Assembly (NCBI RefSeq): GCF_017743935.1 | Contig: NZ_JAGHRE010000005.1 | Location: forward strand, 1 to 64,000 | Direction of reading: 5' to 3' | Length of the DNA: 64,000 bases | Source: Tropicibacter sp. R16_0 | GTDB lineage: Bacteria > Pseudomonadota > Alphaproteobacteria > Rhodobacterales > Rhodobacteraceae | Shown here: in pieces, positions 55,267-63,662 of the stretch | How positions within the stretch are numbered: the first letter of the stretch is position 1 | Layout of the letters: every line of letters starts with the position of its first letter | Program-made: the position numbers and the translations under genes | Notes under the pieces: model-generated | Database searches by the model: none | Told to the model about the DNA's origin: nothing | Seen by the model: only the letters and a program-made list of their open reading frames with translations

Positions 55267-55641
55267 CTACTCTTCGCTTTCTGCCACCAGATAAGCGATC
55301 AGATCATCGATCTGCTGTTCCTTTTTCAGCCCCGCAAAGGACATCTTGTTGCTCGGCACCAGCTCCTTGGGTTTGGTCAGAAACGCCTTGAGCGTTTCGG
55401 CATCCCAGGTCAGCCCCGACTCGAGCAGTGCGGGCGAATACTTGAACCCTTCGACCTGCCCTGCTGGTGCATCCACGATCCCATAGAGCGTCGGACCCAC
55501 CTTGTTCTTGCCTTCTTTGACCGTGTGGCAGGCCTTGCATTTCTTGAACACTTTCTTGCCCGCCTTGGCATCGCCTTCGGCCCAGGCCCCCGTGTTCAGG
55601 ACGCCCAGTACCAGCGCCGCCCCAATGATCAATCGTTTCAT
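55267..55641 (-). CDS. class I cytochrome c
   Basis: A 124-residue periplasmic c-type cytochrome with a signal peptide (residues 1-21, ending AWA). The haem site is C35-K-A-C38-H39 and the sixth ligand is probably the Met in SNKMSFAG. VGPTLYGIVDAPAG is conserved. It is the only soluble cytochrome gene here and could feed NorC or NirK, but it is far from those genes. The start ATG 55641 has AAGGGGCAAGGG. Confidence 0.9.
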   Translation of the reverse strand: MKRLIIGAALVLGVLNTGAWAEGDAKAGKKVFKKCKACHTVKEGKNKVGPTLYGIVDAPAGQVEGFKYSPALLESGLTWDAETLKAFLTKPKELVPSNKMSFAGLKKEQQIDDLIAYLVAESEE

Positions 55642-55747
55642 GCCCTTGCCCCTTGTCTGGCTCATTTGCTGGAGTGCGGCACGGCGACACGCATAACGCG
55701 TGTCACCGCTCGCACACAAAACAAACACTCGTTACTCACCCGAAACG

Positions 55748-56341
55748 TTACTTTTCAAACACCATGCGCACGGTGACCGGGGTCACCCGCGTGATGCCCG
55801 GCAGCTTGGCCAGTTGCATCAGTGTGTCGATGCCCGCATCTATGCCCAGATCGGCGGTCGACAGCATGATCATGTTGGCGGTCGTCACCAGAACGCGATC
55901 CTCGGTCAGGCGTGCCACCAGCAATTCGGCCTCGATGTCCGCGTCCAGACCGCCCAGTGACAACACCCCCTCGAAGTCGGTCAGGGTGGTTTCGCCTACG
56001 GCCAAGTCGTTGAGTTCATCCATGTCCACTTCGCCCGCCAGCGTGGCTTTGGCGTCAGCGGCCTGGAACACATGCTCGATCATCCGTTCGTTGCGGATGT
56101 CGATGTAGGTCTCGACCGAACCAAGGTTGATCGAAACCGCCAACTCCCCCGCCTCGCTGACGGTGCCGCTGACGTCTTCGAAATGGTGTACCTCGCCCAC
56201 GGTGTCCTTCTTGATCGAGCCGAACCCCACGCTGGACTGATCCGGGACCGAGGCCCAATTGGCATGACCACCCGCATGGGCAAAAGTGGCCAGGGTTGTC
56301 ATCAGGGTCGCCGCAGTGGCGAGGCGGGTCAGGTGTTTCAC
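55748..56341 (-). CDS. YceI-family periplasmic lipid-binding protein
   Basis: A 197-residue protein with a signal peptide (MKHLTRLATAATLMTTLATF followed by AHAGGHANW) and the YceI lipocalin-like beta barrel: VGFGSIKKDTVGEVHHFEDV and INLGSVETYIDIRNERMIEH. Such proteins bind isoprenoid or quinone-like molecules in the periplasm. It starts at GTG 56341 after GGAGGAAACGTCCC. It precedes the cytochrome c gene on the same strand, though 106 bases apart. Confidence 0.9.
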   Translation of the reverse strand: MKHLTRLATAATLMTTLATFAHAGGHANWASVPDQSSVGFGSIKKDTVGEVHHFEDVSGTVSEAGELAVSINLGSVETYIDIRNERMIEHVFQAADAKATLAGEVDMDELNDLAVGETTLTDFEGVLSLGGLDADIEAELLVARLTEDRVLVTTANMIMLSTADLGIDAGIDTLMQLAKLPGITRVTPVTVRMVFEK

Positions 56342-56460
56342 GGGACGTTTCCTCCGAATGTGTCCGGCGCAGGTCGCGCTCTGATTTGAAAACGCGCCAG
56401 GTCCCAACTTTATTCAAAGGAAAATTCAGAAAATCTTCAAATCCCTGAAATCGAACAAAA

Positions 56461-57462
56461 CTATCCAACCGGATCAGATGACCGATAGGCCTTTGGCGTC
56501 ACCCCGGTCCAGGACCGAAAGGCCCGGACAAAGGCGCTGGCTTCACTAAATCCGATCTTGTTGGCAATGTCCTCGACCGATGCTTCGGTGGTGGTGAGCA
56601 GACGCACCGCCATGTCCCGCCGCACCTGTTTGCGAATGTCGGAATAGTCCGCCCCATCGCGCTTGAGCCTGCGCCGCAACGTGTAGCTGGGGATGTTCAA
56701 GGCACGCGAGACCTCTTCCATATCCGCCAACCGTCCCTCGGCCGCCAATATGCCGTCAACTGTAACCGATACCTCAAGCGCCAAACCAGCCGTCCCGGTC
56801 ATGGGCAGAAAGGCGTCAAGCGGCGTGCGCCGCGCATAGGCGATCGCCTGCGCCTCGGTGCGGATCAACGGCAATTTCATCAGGCTCACAGGCACGGCCA
56901 ACCCGCTGCTGCTTAGGTTGAATTGAACCGGCGCCCGCAGAAACATCGCACGATAAGCGGCGACATGGTCAGGGGGAGGATAATCAAACCAGGCTCGATT
57001 GATGGCGCCCTTGTTGCCTGCCAGCCAAACAAGCATGCGATGAACCAACACCAGGATCATCTCGACGGCCAAGGCGTTCAATACCAAACGACCCGGAATG
57101 CGCCGCATCTCTAGTATGGCGTCGCCACGCTCCACGCGAAACTCATAGCGAAAGGAATTGTCCATCAGATCCATGAACTGGATGGCCCGCGCATAGGCAT
57201 CCCCCAGGGTCGCGGCGTGGCTCAGATGCGCCGCCATCATGGCTGTCACGCCAATCCGCTGTGGTCGCTCCTGCAAACCACCCAACTCGTCATCCAACGA
57301 CAAGGTCACCGTGCGCACAAGACGCACGAAATCAGGCGGCGTCAGCGGAGCCACCCGGGTGCCAAGCCCGGCGCGCGACAGGATGGCGGCAGGCTCCAAC
57401 CCCCGACGCCGGGCCCCGTCGAGCATGTTTGATGCAAAGGCAGCTGGAATGCGATTGGCCAT
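56461..57462 (-). CDS. AraC-family regulator (arabinose-type-sensor variant)
   Basis: A 333-residue regulator with an N-terminal domain of the OruR/arabinose-binding variety ([20 protein letters not shown]) and a C-terminal AraC double helix-turn-helix: [20 protein letters not shown] and [20 protein letters not shown]. It is divergent from fadA, 99 bases away, so it may regulate the thiolase-hydratase operon. Effector unknown. Confidence 0.88.
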   Translation of the reverse strand: MANRIPAAFASNMLDGARRRGLEPAAILSRAGLGTRVAPLTPPDFVRLVRTVTLSLDDELGGLQERPQRIGVTAMMAAHLSHAATLGDAYARAIQFMDLMDNSFRYEFRVERGDAILEMRRIPGRLVLNALAVEMILVLVHRMLVWLAGNKGAINRAWFDYPPPDHVAAYRAMFLRAPVQFNLSSSGLAVPVSLMKLPLIRTEAQAIAYARRTPLDAFLPMTGTAGLALEVSVTVDGILAAEGRLADMEEVSRALNIPSYTLRRRLKRDGADYSDIRKQVRRDMAVRLLTTTEASVEDIANKIGFSEASAFVRAFRSWTGVTPKAYRSSDPVG

Positions 57463-57561
57463 GACTTGTTAGATAATGTCAATTTTTCTGCACATCCAGA
57501 TCATTGCCGCCTTGGGCGGCGCCTGTCACGCTACGTTCCAAACCCAGATAGGAGATCACAG

Positions 57562-58770
57562 ATGGCAACTGCTGCCTATATCTACGACGCCCTGCGCACC
57601 CCCCGCTCGCGCGGCAAATCCAGCGGAACCCTGCATGAGGTCAAACCCGTCCAACTGGCCGCAGGCCTTTTGCGCGAAATGCAAAGCCGCCACGATCTGG
57701 ACACCAGCCAGGTGGGTGACGTGATCTTGGGCTGCGTGACACCCGTAGGCGATCAGGGCTCCTGCGTGGCCAAAGGCGCCGTGCAAACCGCACAGTGGGA
57801 CGAATCCGTGGCGGGCGTCCAGCTCGACCGCTTCTGCGCCTCCGGTTTGGAGGCGGTAAACATGGCCGCTGCCAAGGTGGGCTCGGACCAAGAGGATCTG
57901 GTGGTCGCCGGCGGCATCGAATCCATGAGCCGCGTGCCCATGGGCTCGAACGGGGGTGCCATGTTCGGCGATCCCGACATCATCCACGACCAATTGGGCG
58001 TGCCCCAAGGGATCGGGGCCGACCTGATCGCCACAATCGACGGCTATAGCCGCGAGGATGTCGACGCCTATGCCATGGAAAGCCAACGTCGCGCCGCCCA
58101 TGCCCGTGACAGCGGCTGGTTCGACAAATCCGTGGTTCCGGTCAAGGACGAAGGCGGGCTGACCATTCTGGAGCGAGACGATTTCATCAAACCCGGTACC
58201 GACATGCAGAAACTCGGCGCGCTGAACCCGTCATTTGCAGGCATGGGCAGCTATGGTTTCGATGACATGGCGCTGTCGAAGTACCCGCAGGTCAGCCGCA
58301 TCAACCACGTCCACACGCCAGGCAACAGCTCGGGCATTGTTGACGGCTCTTCGGCCGTCCTGATCGGTTCGGAACAGGCCGGCAAGGATCTGGGGCTCGA
58401 GCCGCGCGGCCGCGTTGTCTCGGCCACCGTCATCTCGACCGATCCCGTGATCATGCTGGCAGGCCCCGGCCCGGCGGCACAAAAGTGCCTCGACCGTGCA
58501 GGCCTGACCGTCGACGACATCGACCTTTGGGAGATTAACGAGGCCTTCGCTTCGGTCGCCATGCGCTATATGAAAGATCTGGGCATCGACCACGAGATCA
58601 CCAACGTCAACGGCGGCTCCATCGCCATGGGCCACCCGCTGGGGGCCACCGGCGGCATGCTGGTTTCAACCATGCTGGACGAACTGGAACGCCGCGGCGC
58701 CAAACGCGCCATGATCTCGCTCTGCGTCGGTGGCGGCATGGGCATCTCGACCCTGATCGAGCGCGTGTAA
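57562..58770 (+). CDS. fadA: acetyl-CoA acyltransferase (thiolase) FadA
   Basis: A 402-residue thiolase of the beta-oxidation cycle. Catalytic C in [13 protein letters not shown], the histidine in [15 protein letters not shown] and the second cysteine in LCVGGGMG are all present. The start is ATG 57562 with AGGAGATCACAG; a longer in-frame reading from 57466 lies in the promoter region. It is followed 15 bases later by the multifunctional FadB gene, its usual partner. Confidence 0.93.
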   Translation: MATAAYIYDALRTPRSRGKSSGTLHEVKPVQLAAGLLREMQSRHDLDTSQVGDVILGCVTPVGDQGSCVAKGAVQTAQWDESVAGVQLDRFCASGLEAVNMAAAKVGSDQEDLVVAGGIESMSRVPMGSNGGAMFGDPDIIHDQLGVPQGIGADLIATIDGYSREDVDAYAMESQRRAAHARDSGWFDKSVVPVKDEGGLTILERDDFIKPGTDMQKLGALNPSFAGMGSYGFDDMALSKYPQVSRINHVHTPGNSSGIVDGSSAVLIGSEQAGKDLGLEPRGRVVSATVISTDPVIMLAGPGPAAQKCLDRAGLTVDDIDLWEINEAFASVAMRYMKDLGIDHEITNVNGGSIAMGHPLGATGGMLVSTMLDELERRGAKRAMISLCVGGGMGISTLIERV

Positions 58771-58785
58771 GGAAGGACCGGACAT

Positions 58786-60927
58786 ATGGCATTTGCATAC
58801 GAAAAGGACGCAGACGGCATCGTCACCATCACCATGGATATGGATGGCCCCGTCAACGCGATGAACGATCAGTTCTGGCCCCTCTTCAAAGGCGCGATGG
58901 ATCAGATCGAGGCCGAGGATGACCTCAAAGGTGTGATCTGGACATCGGCCAAGGACACCTTCTTTGCTGGTGGCGATCTGAACATGCTCAAGAGCATCAC
59001 ACCCGACACCGTGGGCGACCTCTTTGAACAGGTCGAGGCCACCAAGGCCGTCATGCGCCGGATGGAGAAACTCCCCGTCCCCATGGTCGCTGCCATCAAC
59101 GGGGCGGCCTTGGGCGGCGGGTACGAGATCTGTCTCGCCTGTAACCACCGCATCGCCGCCGACAACCCCAAGACCAAGATCGGCCTGCCCGAGGTCACGC
59201 TTGGCCTGTTGCCCGGTGGCGGCGGCGTGGTGCGCCTGACCTATCTGCTGGGTCTTGAGGGTGCGATGCCTTTCCTGCTGGAGGGGCGCCAGCTCAACCC
59301 GCAAAAGGCGCTCAAGGCGGGTCTCATTCATGAGGTCGTGGCCCCAGACCAACTGCTGGCCCGCGCTAAGGAGCACATCCTGTCGGTGCAAGGCGATGCG
59401 TCGGCGGTGACACAGCCCTGGGACACCAAGGGCTACAAGATCCCGGGCGGCCCTTCGACCTCGCCCAAAAACGCGCCGCGCATTGCCGGGGCCACGGCGA
59501 TGCTGTTCAAAAAGACCCGTGGCTTGATGCCCGCGCCCGTGCGCATCCTCGACATCATGACCGAGGCCGCAGGCAAGGTCGATTTCGACACCGCACAGCG
59601 CTATGAAAGCCGCCGCTTCGCCTCGCTGACACCGCTGGCCCCCACCAAAAACATGATCGAGACGCTGTTTTTTGGCATGAACAAGGTGAACGGCGGTGCA
59701 TCTCGCCCCAAGGACGTGCCCCGTTCGAAAGTGGAACGCCTGGGCATTCTGGGGGCCGGCATGATGGGTCAGGGCATCACCTATTCGGCGGCCATGGCGG
59801 GTATTCCCGTTGTCCTGAAAGACATGAGCATGGAAGCGGCTGAGCGCGGCAAAGCCTATACCGAGACACTGCTGAACAAGCGCGTCGAACGGGGCCGCAT
59901 GACAACCGAGCAGCGCGATGCGGTGTTGGCGCTGATCACCCCGACGGACAAGACCGATGACGTGAAGGGCTGCGATCTGATCATCGAGGCGGTGTTCGAA
60001 AAGATCGACGTCAAGAACACGGTTCTGGCCGAGCATGAAGAGTTGCTGGCTGAGGGCGGTTTCTGGGGGTCCAACACCTCGACCCTGCCGATCACCCGTC
60101 TGGCGAGCGCGTCGAAAAAGCCCGAGAATTTCGTGGGTCTGCATTTCTTCTCACCCGTCGACAAGATGCCGCTCTTGGAAATCATCGCAGGCGATCAAAC
60201 CTCGGACGAGACGCTGGCGCGGGCCTTTGACTTTGCCCGCCAGATCAAGAAAACACCGATCATCGTGGGCGACAAGACCGGCTTCTACACCTCGCGCACC
60301 ATCGGCACCAAGATCCTGGAAGCGGTGCAACTGGTGGCCGAAGGGCAGGACCCAGTGCGCGTCGACAACCTGTCGCGTCTGATTGGCATGCCCACGGGGA
60401 TGCTTTCGCTGCTTGATGAAGTGCAGTTGAAACTGATCAACGACATCTACAACACCCAGGTCGACATGGGGCTGCAAAACCCCGCCGAAGAACCCACGCC
60501 CGAGGCCCGCAACATGGTGTCAGAACTGGTCAGCCAGCACGACCGCCATGGTCGCGCAACCGGCAAAGGGTTTTATGACTACACGTCCGACGGCAAGGTC
60601 ATCTGGCCCGGTCTGGCGGCCTGGCGCAAAGAAGGCACGGACCTGCCCGATCAGGACATCCAGGACCGCATCCTGTTCCGCGCCGTTCTGGAAACCCTGC
60701 GCTGTCTCGAAGAGGGCGTCTTGCGTTCGGTCGCGGATGGCAATGTCGGCTCGATCCTGGGCATCGGTGCGCCGGTCCATACGGGCGGCTACATCCAGTT
60801 CGTGAACACCTATGGGCTGGACCGGTTCGTGGCCCGCTGCGAGGAATTGTCCGCAAAATACGGTGATCGCTTCGACCCGCCCGCGATCCTGAAACAGCAC
60901 GCCTCGGACCAGAAACTGTTCGCCTAA
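58786..60927 (+). CDS. fadB: fatty-acid oxidation multifunctional enzyme FadB/FadJ
   Basis: A 713-residue fusion. Enoyl-CoA hydratase/isomerase at the N-terminus (residues up to about 190, with AAINGAALGGGYEICLACNH) is followed by an L-3-hydroxyacyl-CoA dehydrogenase: NAD loop LGILGAGMMGQGITYSAAMA at about residues 318-337 and ENFVGLHFFSPVDKMPLLEI. The C-terminal tail is the second HAD repeat (VSELVSQHDRHGRATGKGFYDY). With FadA it carries out the last steps of beta-oxidation. It ends before a hairpin. Confidence 0.93.
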   Translation: MAFAYEKDADGIVTITMDMDGPVNAMNDQFWPLFKGAMDQIEAEDDLKGVIWTSAKDTFFAGGDLNMLKSITPDTVGDLFEQVEATKAVMRRMEKLPVPMVAAINGAALGGGYEICLACNHRIAADNPKTKIGLPEVTLGLLPGGGGVVRLTYLLGLEGAMPFLLEGRQLNPQKALKAGLIHEVVAPDQLLARAKEHILSVQGDASAVTQPWDTKGYKIPGGPSTSPKNAPRIAGATAMLFKKTRGLMPAPVRILDIMTEAAGKVDFDTAQRYESRRFASLTPLAPTKNMIETLFFGMNKVNGGASRPKDVPRSKVERLGILGAGMMGQGITYSAAMAGIPVVLKDMSMEAAERGKAYTETLLNKRVERGRMTTEQRDAVLALITPTDKTDDVKGCDLIIEAVFEKIDVKNTVLAEHEELLAEGGFWGSNTSTLPITRLASASKKPENFVGLHFFSPVDKMPLLEIIAGDQTSDETLARAFDFARQIKKTPIIVGDKTGFYTSRTIGTKILEAVQLVAEGQDPVRVDNLSRLIGMPTGMLSLLDEVQLKLINDIYNTQVDMGLQNPAEEPTPEARNMVSELVSQHDRHGRATGKGFYDYTSDGKVIWPGLAAWRKEGTDLPDQDIQDRILFRAVLETLRCLEEGVLRSVADGNVGSILGIGAPVHTGGYIQFVNTYGLDRFVARCEELSAKYGDRFDPPAILKQHASDQKLFA

Positions 60928-60939
60928 ATGAGTGAGCCG

Positions 60940-60958
60940 GGCCGCCGATCAGGCGGCC
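60940..60958. terminator. convergent hairpin after fadB
   Basis: GGCCGCC-gatca-GGCGGCC is a perfect seven-pair stem with a five-base loop. The stop codon of the convergent TetR gene (TGA at 60951-60949) lies in the loop. It probably ends both transcripts. Confidence 0.55.
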
Positions 60959-61524
60959 TGGGTTTCCAATGCAGTCTGCAACAGCACCCGCGCTGCGGCC
61001 TTGGCGTCGCGCGCGGGTTCGCCGTTGTTGATCAAGACCGACGACACGATGGCCCCCTCTTTCAGCAGCAACATCTGACTGCCCAGACAGTCGGGATCTT
61101 TGGCCCCTGCCGCGCGCGCCAGCCCCGTCAAATGCTCCAATAGGATCTGCTTGTGGCGCGCGGCCTGCTGATGGATCGGATGATCGGCTTCTTGAAACTC
61201 GGAACAGGCCTTGATGAACATGCAACCGCGATAGTTGTCCTCTTCAAACCATTCGGCCAGCGCATCAAAGCCCGCGATCAACTGCCCTGCGGGCGTGTCC
61301 GCCATCTCGGACACACGGTTCAGAAACCATTCGCGAAAATTCCGGTCGCGCAGCTCCAGCGCGGCCAGGATCAGGTCGTCCTTGGTGCGGAAATGCTTGT
61401 ACATCGACGTCTTGGAGACACCGGTTTCCACCACCAGCTTGTCCATGCCGGTGGCATGAAACCCATCCCGGTAAAACACCTCCAAAGCCTTGGAGACCAA
61501 CTCGTCTTTCTTGTTCGGGCGCAT
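60949..61524 (-). CDS. TetR-family regulator
   Basis: A 191-residue repressor with helix-turn-helix VVETGVSKTSMYKHFRTKDDLI at the N-terminus and a ligand domain with two cysteines (RGCMFIKACSEF) that might sense electrophiles, as in NemR; this is only a resemblance. The start is ATG 61524. Three sites matching one consensus lie between it and the small ORF at 61751, so it probably represses itself and the genes to the right. Confidence 0.88.
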   Translation of the reverse strand: MRPNKKDELVSKALEVFYRDGFHATGMDKLVVETGVSKTSMYKHFRTKDDLILAALELRDRNFREWFLNRVSEMADTPAGQLIAGFDALAEWFEEDNYRGCMFIKACSEFQEADHPIHQQAARHKQILLEHLTGLARAAGAKDPDCLGSQMLLLKEGAIVSSVLINNGEPARDAKAAARVLLQTALETQAA

Positions 61525-61542
61525 GGCTCGTCCTTGACATGA

Positions 61543-61555
61543 ACTGATCAGTACA
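61543..61555. promoter_or_regulatory. TetR operator-like site 1
   Basis: ACTGATCAGTACA, 19 bases before the TetR start. Its ACTGATCAGT core is a perfect dyad. It shares GATCAGTACA with site 3. Confidence 0.55.
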
Positions 61556-61670
61556 TAGTCCGCCGGGCGTCCCGCTGCAACGATGGGGGCCGCAGATGAC
61601 GGTTTGCACACCCTTTCGTGTCCCCCAACAGGCGTCAGATCACAAAACCGTATCCGCCTTGCAATAAAGT

Positions 61671-61686
61671 TTACCGATCTGTACAC
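61671..61686. promoter_or_regulatory. TetR operator-like site 2
   Basis: TTACCGATCTGTACAC, which matches site 3 at all but one base. It lies about 65 bases before the small membrane-peptide start. Confidence 0.55.
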
Positions 61687-61699
61687 ATTGAGGCAAGAG

Positions 61700-61716
61700 T
61701 TACCGATCAGTACACC
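61700..61716. promoter_or_regulatory. TetR operator-like site 3
   Basis: TTACCGATCAGTACACC, a direct repeat of site 2 29 bases later; distances of about three helical turns would place two dimers on one DNA face. It is 35 bases before the small peptide start. Confidence 0.55.
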
Positions 61717-61750
61717 CTAGAACGATCATCCAGCCCAAAGGAGTTCCGAC

Positions 61751-61834
61751 ATGCCCTCCCCAAAGAAAGCAAAGCTCCACCCATTCAACCCTGCCCTGCT
61801 GGCCGTTGTGCTGCTGGTGGCCACGCTGACCTAA
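61751..61834 (+). CDS. 27-residue membrane peptide
   Basis: A short reading frame, [14 protein letters not shown] followed by the hydrophobic [13 protein letters not shown] and TAA. AAAGGAG lies seven bases before the ATG, as good a binding site as any in the window. Basic residues precede one short hydrophobic helix, so it would insert in the membrane. It starts 35 bases after the third operator and precedes a DUF1348 gene by 11 bases. No family recognised; it may be a regulatory peptide, leader or a remnant of a larger membrane protein. Confidence 0.5.
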   Translation: MPSPKKAKLHPFNPALLAVVLLVATLT

Positions 61835-61845
61835 AGGTTCACCCC

Positions 61846-62310
61846 ATGACCCGCCCCCCTCTCCCCCCGTTTGACCGCGAAACCGCAATCCAAAAGGTGC
61901 GCCTGGCCGAAGATGGCTGGAACAGCCGAAATCCCGACCTGGTGACGCCCGCCTATACCGAGGACAGCCAGTGGCGGAACCGACATGAATTTCCGGTGGG
62001 CCACGCGCAGATCCACGCCTTCCTGACGCGTAAATGGAAAAAAGAGCTGGAGTATCGACTGATCAAAGAGCTTTGGGCCTTTGACGCCAATCGGATTGCA
62101 GTACGCTATGCCTATGAATGGTGCGATGCGGACGGCAATTGGACGCGATCTTATGGCAATGAAAACTGGGAGTTCGCCGCCGACGGGCGCATGGCGCATC
62201 GTCATGCCTCGATCAACGATTTGCCGATCCGCGACGAAGACCGCCTGTTTCATTGGCCCGTTGGCCGCCGCCCTGACGACCACCCCGGCCTGAGCGATCT
62301 GGGCCTTTAG
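61846..62310 (+). CDS. DUF1348 / NTF2-like protein
   Basis: A 154-residue soluble protein of the NTF2-like (DUF1348) family: [20 protein letters not shown], then [19 protein letters not shown] and a C-terminal [19 protein letters not shown], where the [10 protein letters not shown] segment is typical. Function unknown. It starts at ATG 61846 after AAAGG; longer upstream reading frames overlap the operators. Next in the operon is the PNPOx-like gene, 11 bases away. Confidence 0.85.
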   Translation: MTRPPLPPFDRETAIQKVRLAEDGWNSRNPDLVTPAYTEDSQWRNRHEFPVGHAQIHAFLTRKWKKELEYRLIKELWAFDANRIAVRYAYEWCDADGNWTRSYGNENWEFAADGRMAHRHASINDLPIRDEDRLFHWPVGRRPDDHPGLSDLGL

Positions 62311-62321
62311 GAGACATCACC

Positions 62322-62939
62322 ATGCCCCGCGCCTTTAACAAACTGATGTTCACCCCTGCCGTACTGGCCCATCAAGAACGCATGGGTTCGGCCCGCAGTT
62401 ACGAAAAGTTCCTGACCGAAGGCCCCAAAAGCGGCCACCTGATCGGTCCGGCCGAAAAGGCATTCATCGAGGCGCGGGATGGGTTCTATCAATCCACCGT
62501 GTCCGAAACCGGCTGGCCCTATGTGCAGTTTCGCGGCGGACCTGTGGGATTCCTCAAGGTGCTGGGGGAAAGCACACTTGGTTATGCGGATCTGAGCGGC
62601 AACCGCCAATACATCTCGCGCGGGAACCTGGATGGCAACGACCGGGTGGCGATGATCCTGATGGATTACGCCAACCAGCGCCGGTTGAAGATCCTGGGCC
62701 GGGTAAGCTTTACCGAAGGCGAACAGGCGGCGGCGAGCCTGTTCATAGAAGGGTCCGAAACCCAACCCGAACGCGCCGCGATCATCAAGGTTGAAGCGCT
62801 GGATTGGAATTGTCCCCGCCACATCACGCCCCGCTATACTGAGGCCGAGTTGCGCCCGCACCTGAACCAGCTGGGGTTGGAGATTGCGCAATTGAAGGCC
62901 GAAAATGAGCGGTTAAAGGCAGAGTTGGCGGATAAGTAG
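62322..62939 (+). CDS. pyridoxamine-phosphate-oxidase-like flavin-binding protein
   Basis: A 205-residue protein of the split-barrel flavin-binding (PNPOx-like) fold. STVSETGWPYVQFRGGPVGF and YISRGNLDGNDRVAMILMDY are family motifs. The last 30 residues (QLGLEIAQLKAENERLKAEL) form a coiled coil, an unusual addition. Such proteins often reduce quinones or nitro compounds, or protect against redox stress. It ends one base before the convergent TetR stop. Confidence 0.87.
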   Translation: MPRAFNKLMFTPAVLAHQERMGSARSYEKFLTEGPKSGHLIGPAEKAFIEARDGFYQSTVSETGWPYVQFRGGPVGFLKVLGESTLGYADLSGNRQYISRGNLDGNDRVAMILMDYANQRRLKILGRVSFTEGEQAAASLFIEGSETQPERAAIIKVEALDWNCPRHITPRYTEAELRPHLNQLGLEIAQLKAENERLKAELADK

Positions 62940-62940
62940 G

Positions 62941-63582
62941 CTAAACCTGTTCCACCATCACCTCGATCCCCGCTGCACAGTAGTCGACCAACTGATCAAC
63001 CCGTGCCTCTGCCGCACCGGGGCTGAGCGCCTCGATCCGCCAGCCGGTATTCAGAAACGCCAGCATCGCCGAGACTGAATAGACCTGACCGGCAGCAATC
63101 GACTGCCGGTCAGCGTGCGGGTAGAGCCGCGCGATCTCATCAATGAACTGCCCCGCGGTGGGGTCAAAACACTCTGCCGCAATCGCACGCCATCGCGGAT
63201 CGACCGAGACGTGGGCGACCAGGCGGCCATAGGCCATCCACTGCGGCCCACCCGTCCGGGCCAGGGTCACATAGGGTCGGATGAAACAATCCAGAACAAC
63301 GCGCAGGGTCAGATCACCCTGGGCCCGTGCGGTATCCAACGCCTCGAGCCTGATCCGTGACAACTCATCCGCGCGGCGCGCAACAGTCCGGTGAAACAGC
63401 TCTTCTTTGCCGCCGCCGTGGTGATGCACCAGCCCCACCTGTACCCCGGCCTCGGCCGCGATGTCCCGGATCGACGCGCCATCGAATCCCCGCGCCGCAA
63501 AAACCTGCTCTGCCGCATCCAATATCCGCGCTTTGGTTTGCAGTGACCGCGCCGAGGGCGCCCTTTTGCGTTGTTTTTCCAT
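62941..63582 (-). CDS. TetR-family regulator of the flavin monooxygenase gene
   Basis: A 213-residue repressor with helix-turn-helix ASIRDIAAEAGVQVGLVHHHG near the N-terminus, in the CGL-type (AcrR) pattern, and a helical effector domain. It is divergent from the monooxygenase gene at 63663, and the perfect dyad at 63619 is between them, so it probably controls that gene and itself. Unlike the TetR gene at 60949 it does not match the 61.5 kb repeats. Confidence 0.88.
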   Translation of the reverse strand: MEKQRKRAPSARSLQTKARILDAAEQVFAARGFDGASIRDIAAEAGVQVGLVHHHGGGKEELFHRTVARRADELSRIRLEALDTARAQGDLTLRVVLDCFIRPYVTLARTGGPQWMAYGRLVAHVSVDPRWRAIAAECFDPTAGQFIDEIARLYPHADRQSIAAGQVYSVSAMLAFLNTGWRIEALSPGAAEARVDQLVDYCAAGIEVMVEQV

Positions 63583-63618
63583 GCAAATCCCCTGCTTGCA
63601 AAAACATATTGCCTTATT

Positions 63619-63634
63619 TTGAACGATCGTTCAA
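63619..63634. promoter_or_regulatory. perfect 16-base TetR operator palindrome
   Basis: TTGAACGATCGTTCAA is fully self-complementary. It lies 37 bases before the TetR start and 29 before the monooxygenase start, overlapping where core promoter elements should be. Such dyads with a GAACGNNCGTTC core are typical TetR operators. Confidence 0.75.
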
Positions 63635-63662
63635 GTTAAGCTTCAGATTTTGAGGAGGTCCC

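Noticed and set aside
58666-60144. 492-codon minus-strand open frame opposite fadB
   Set aside because: Shadow of the hydroxyacyl-CoA dehydrogenase gene; His-rich, without motifs.
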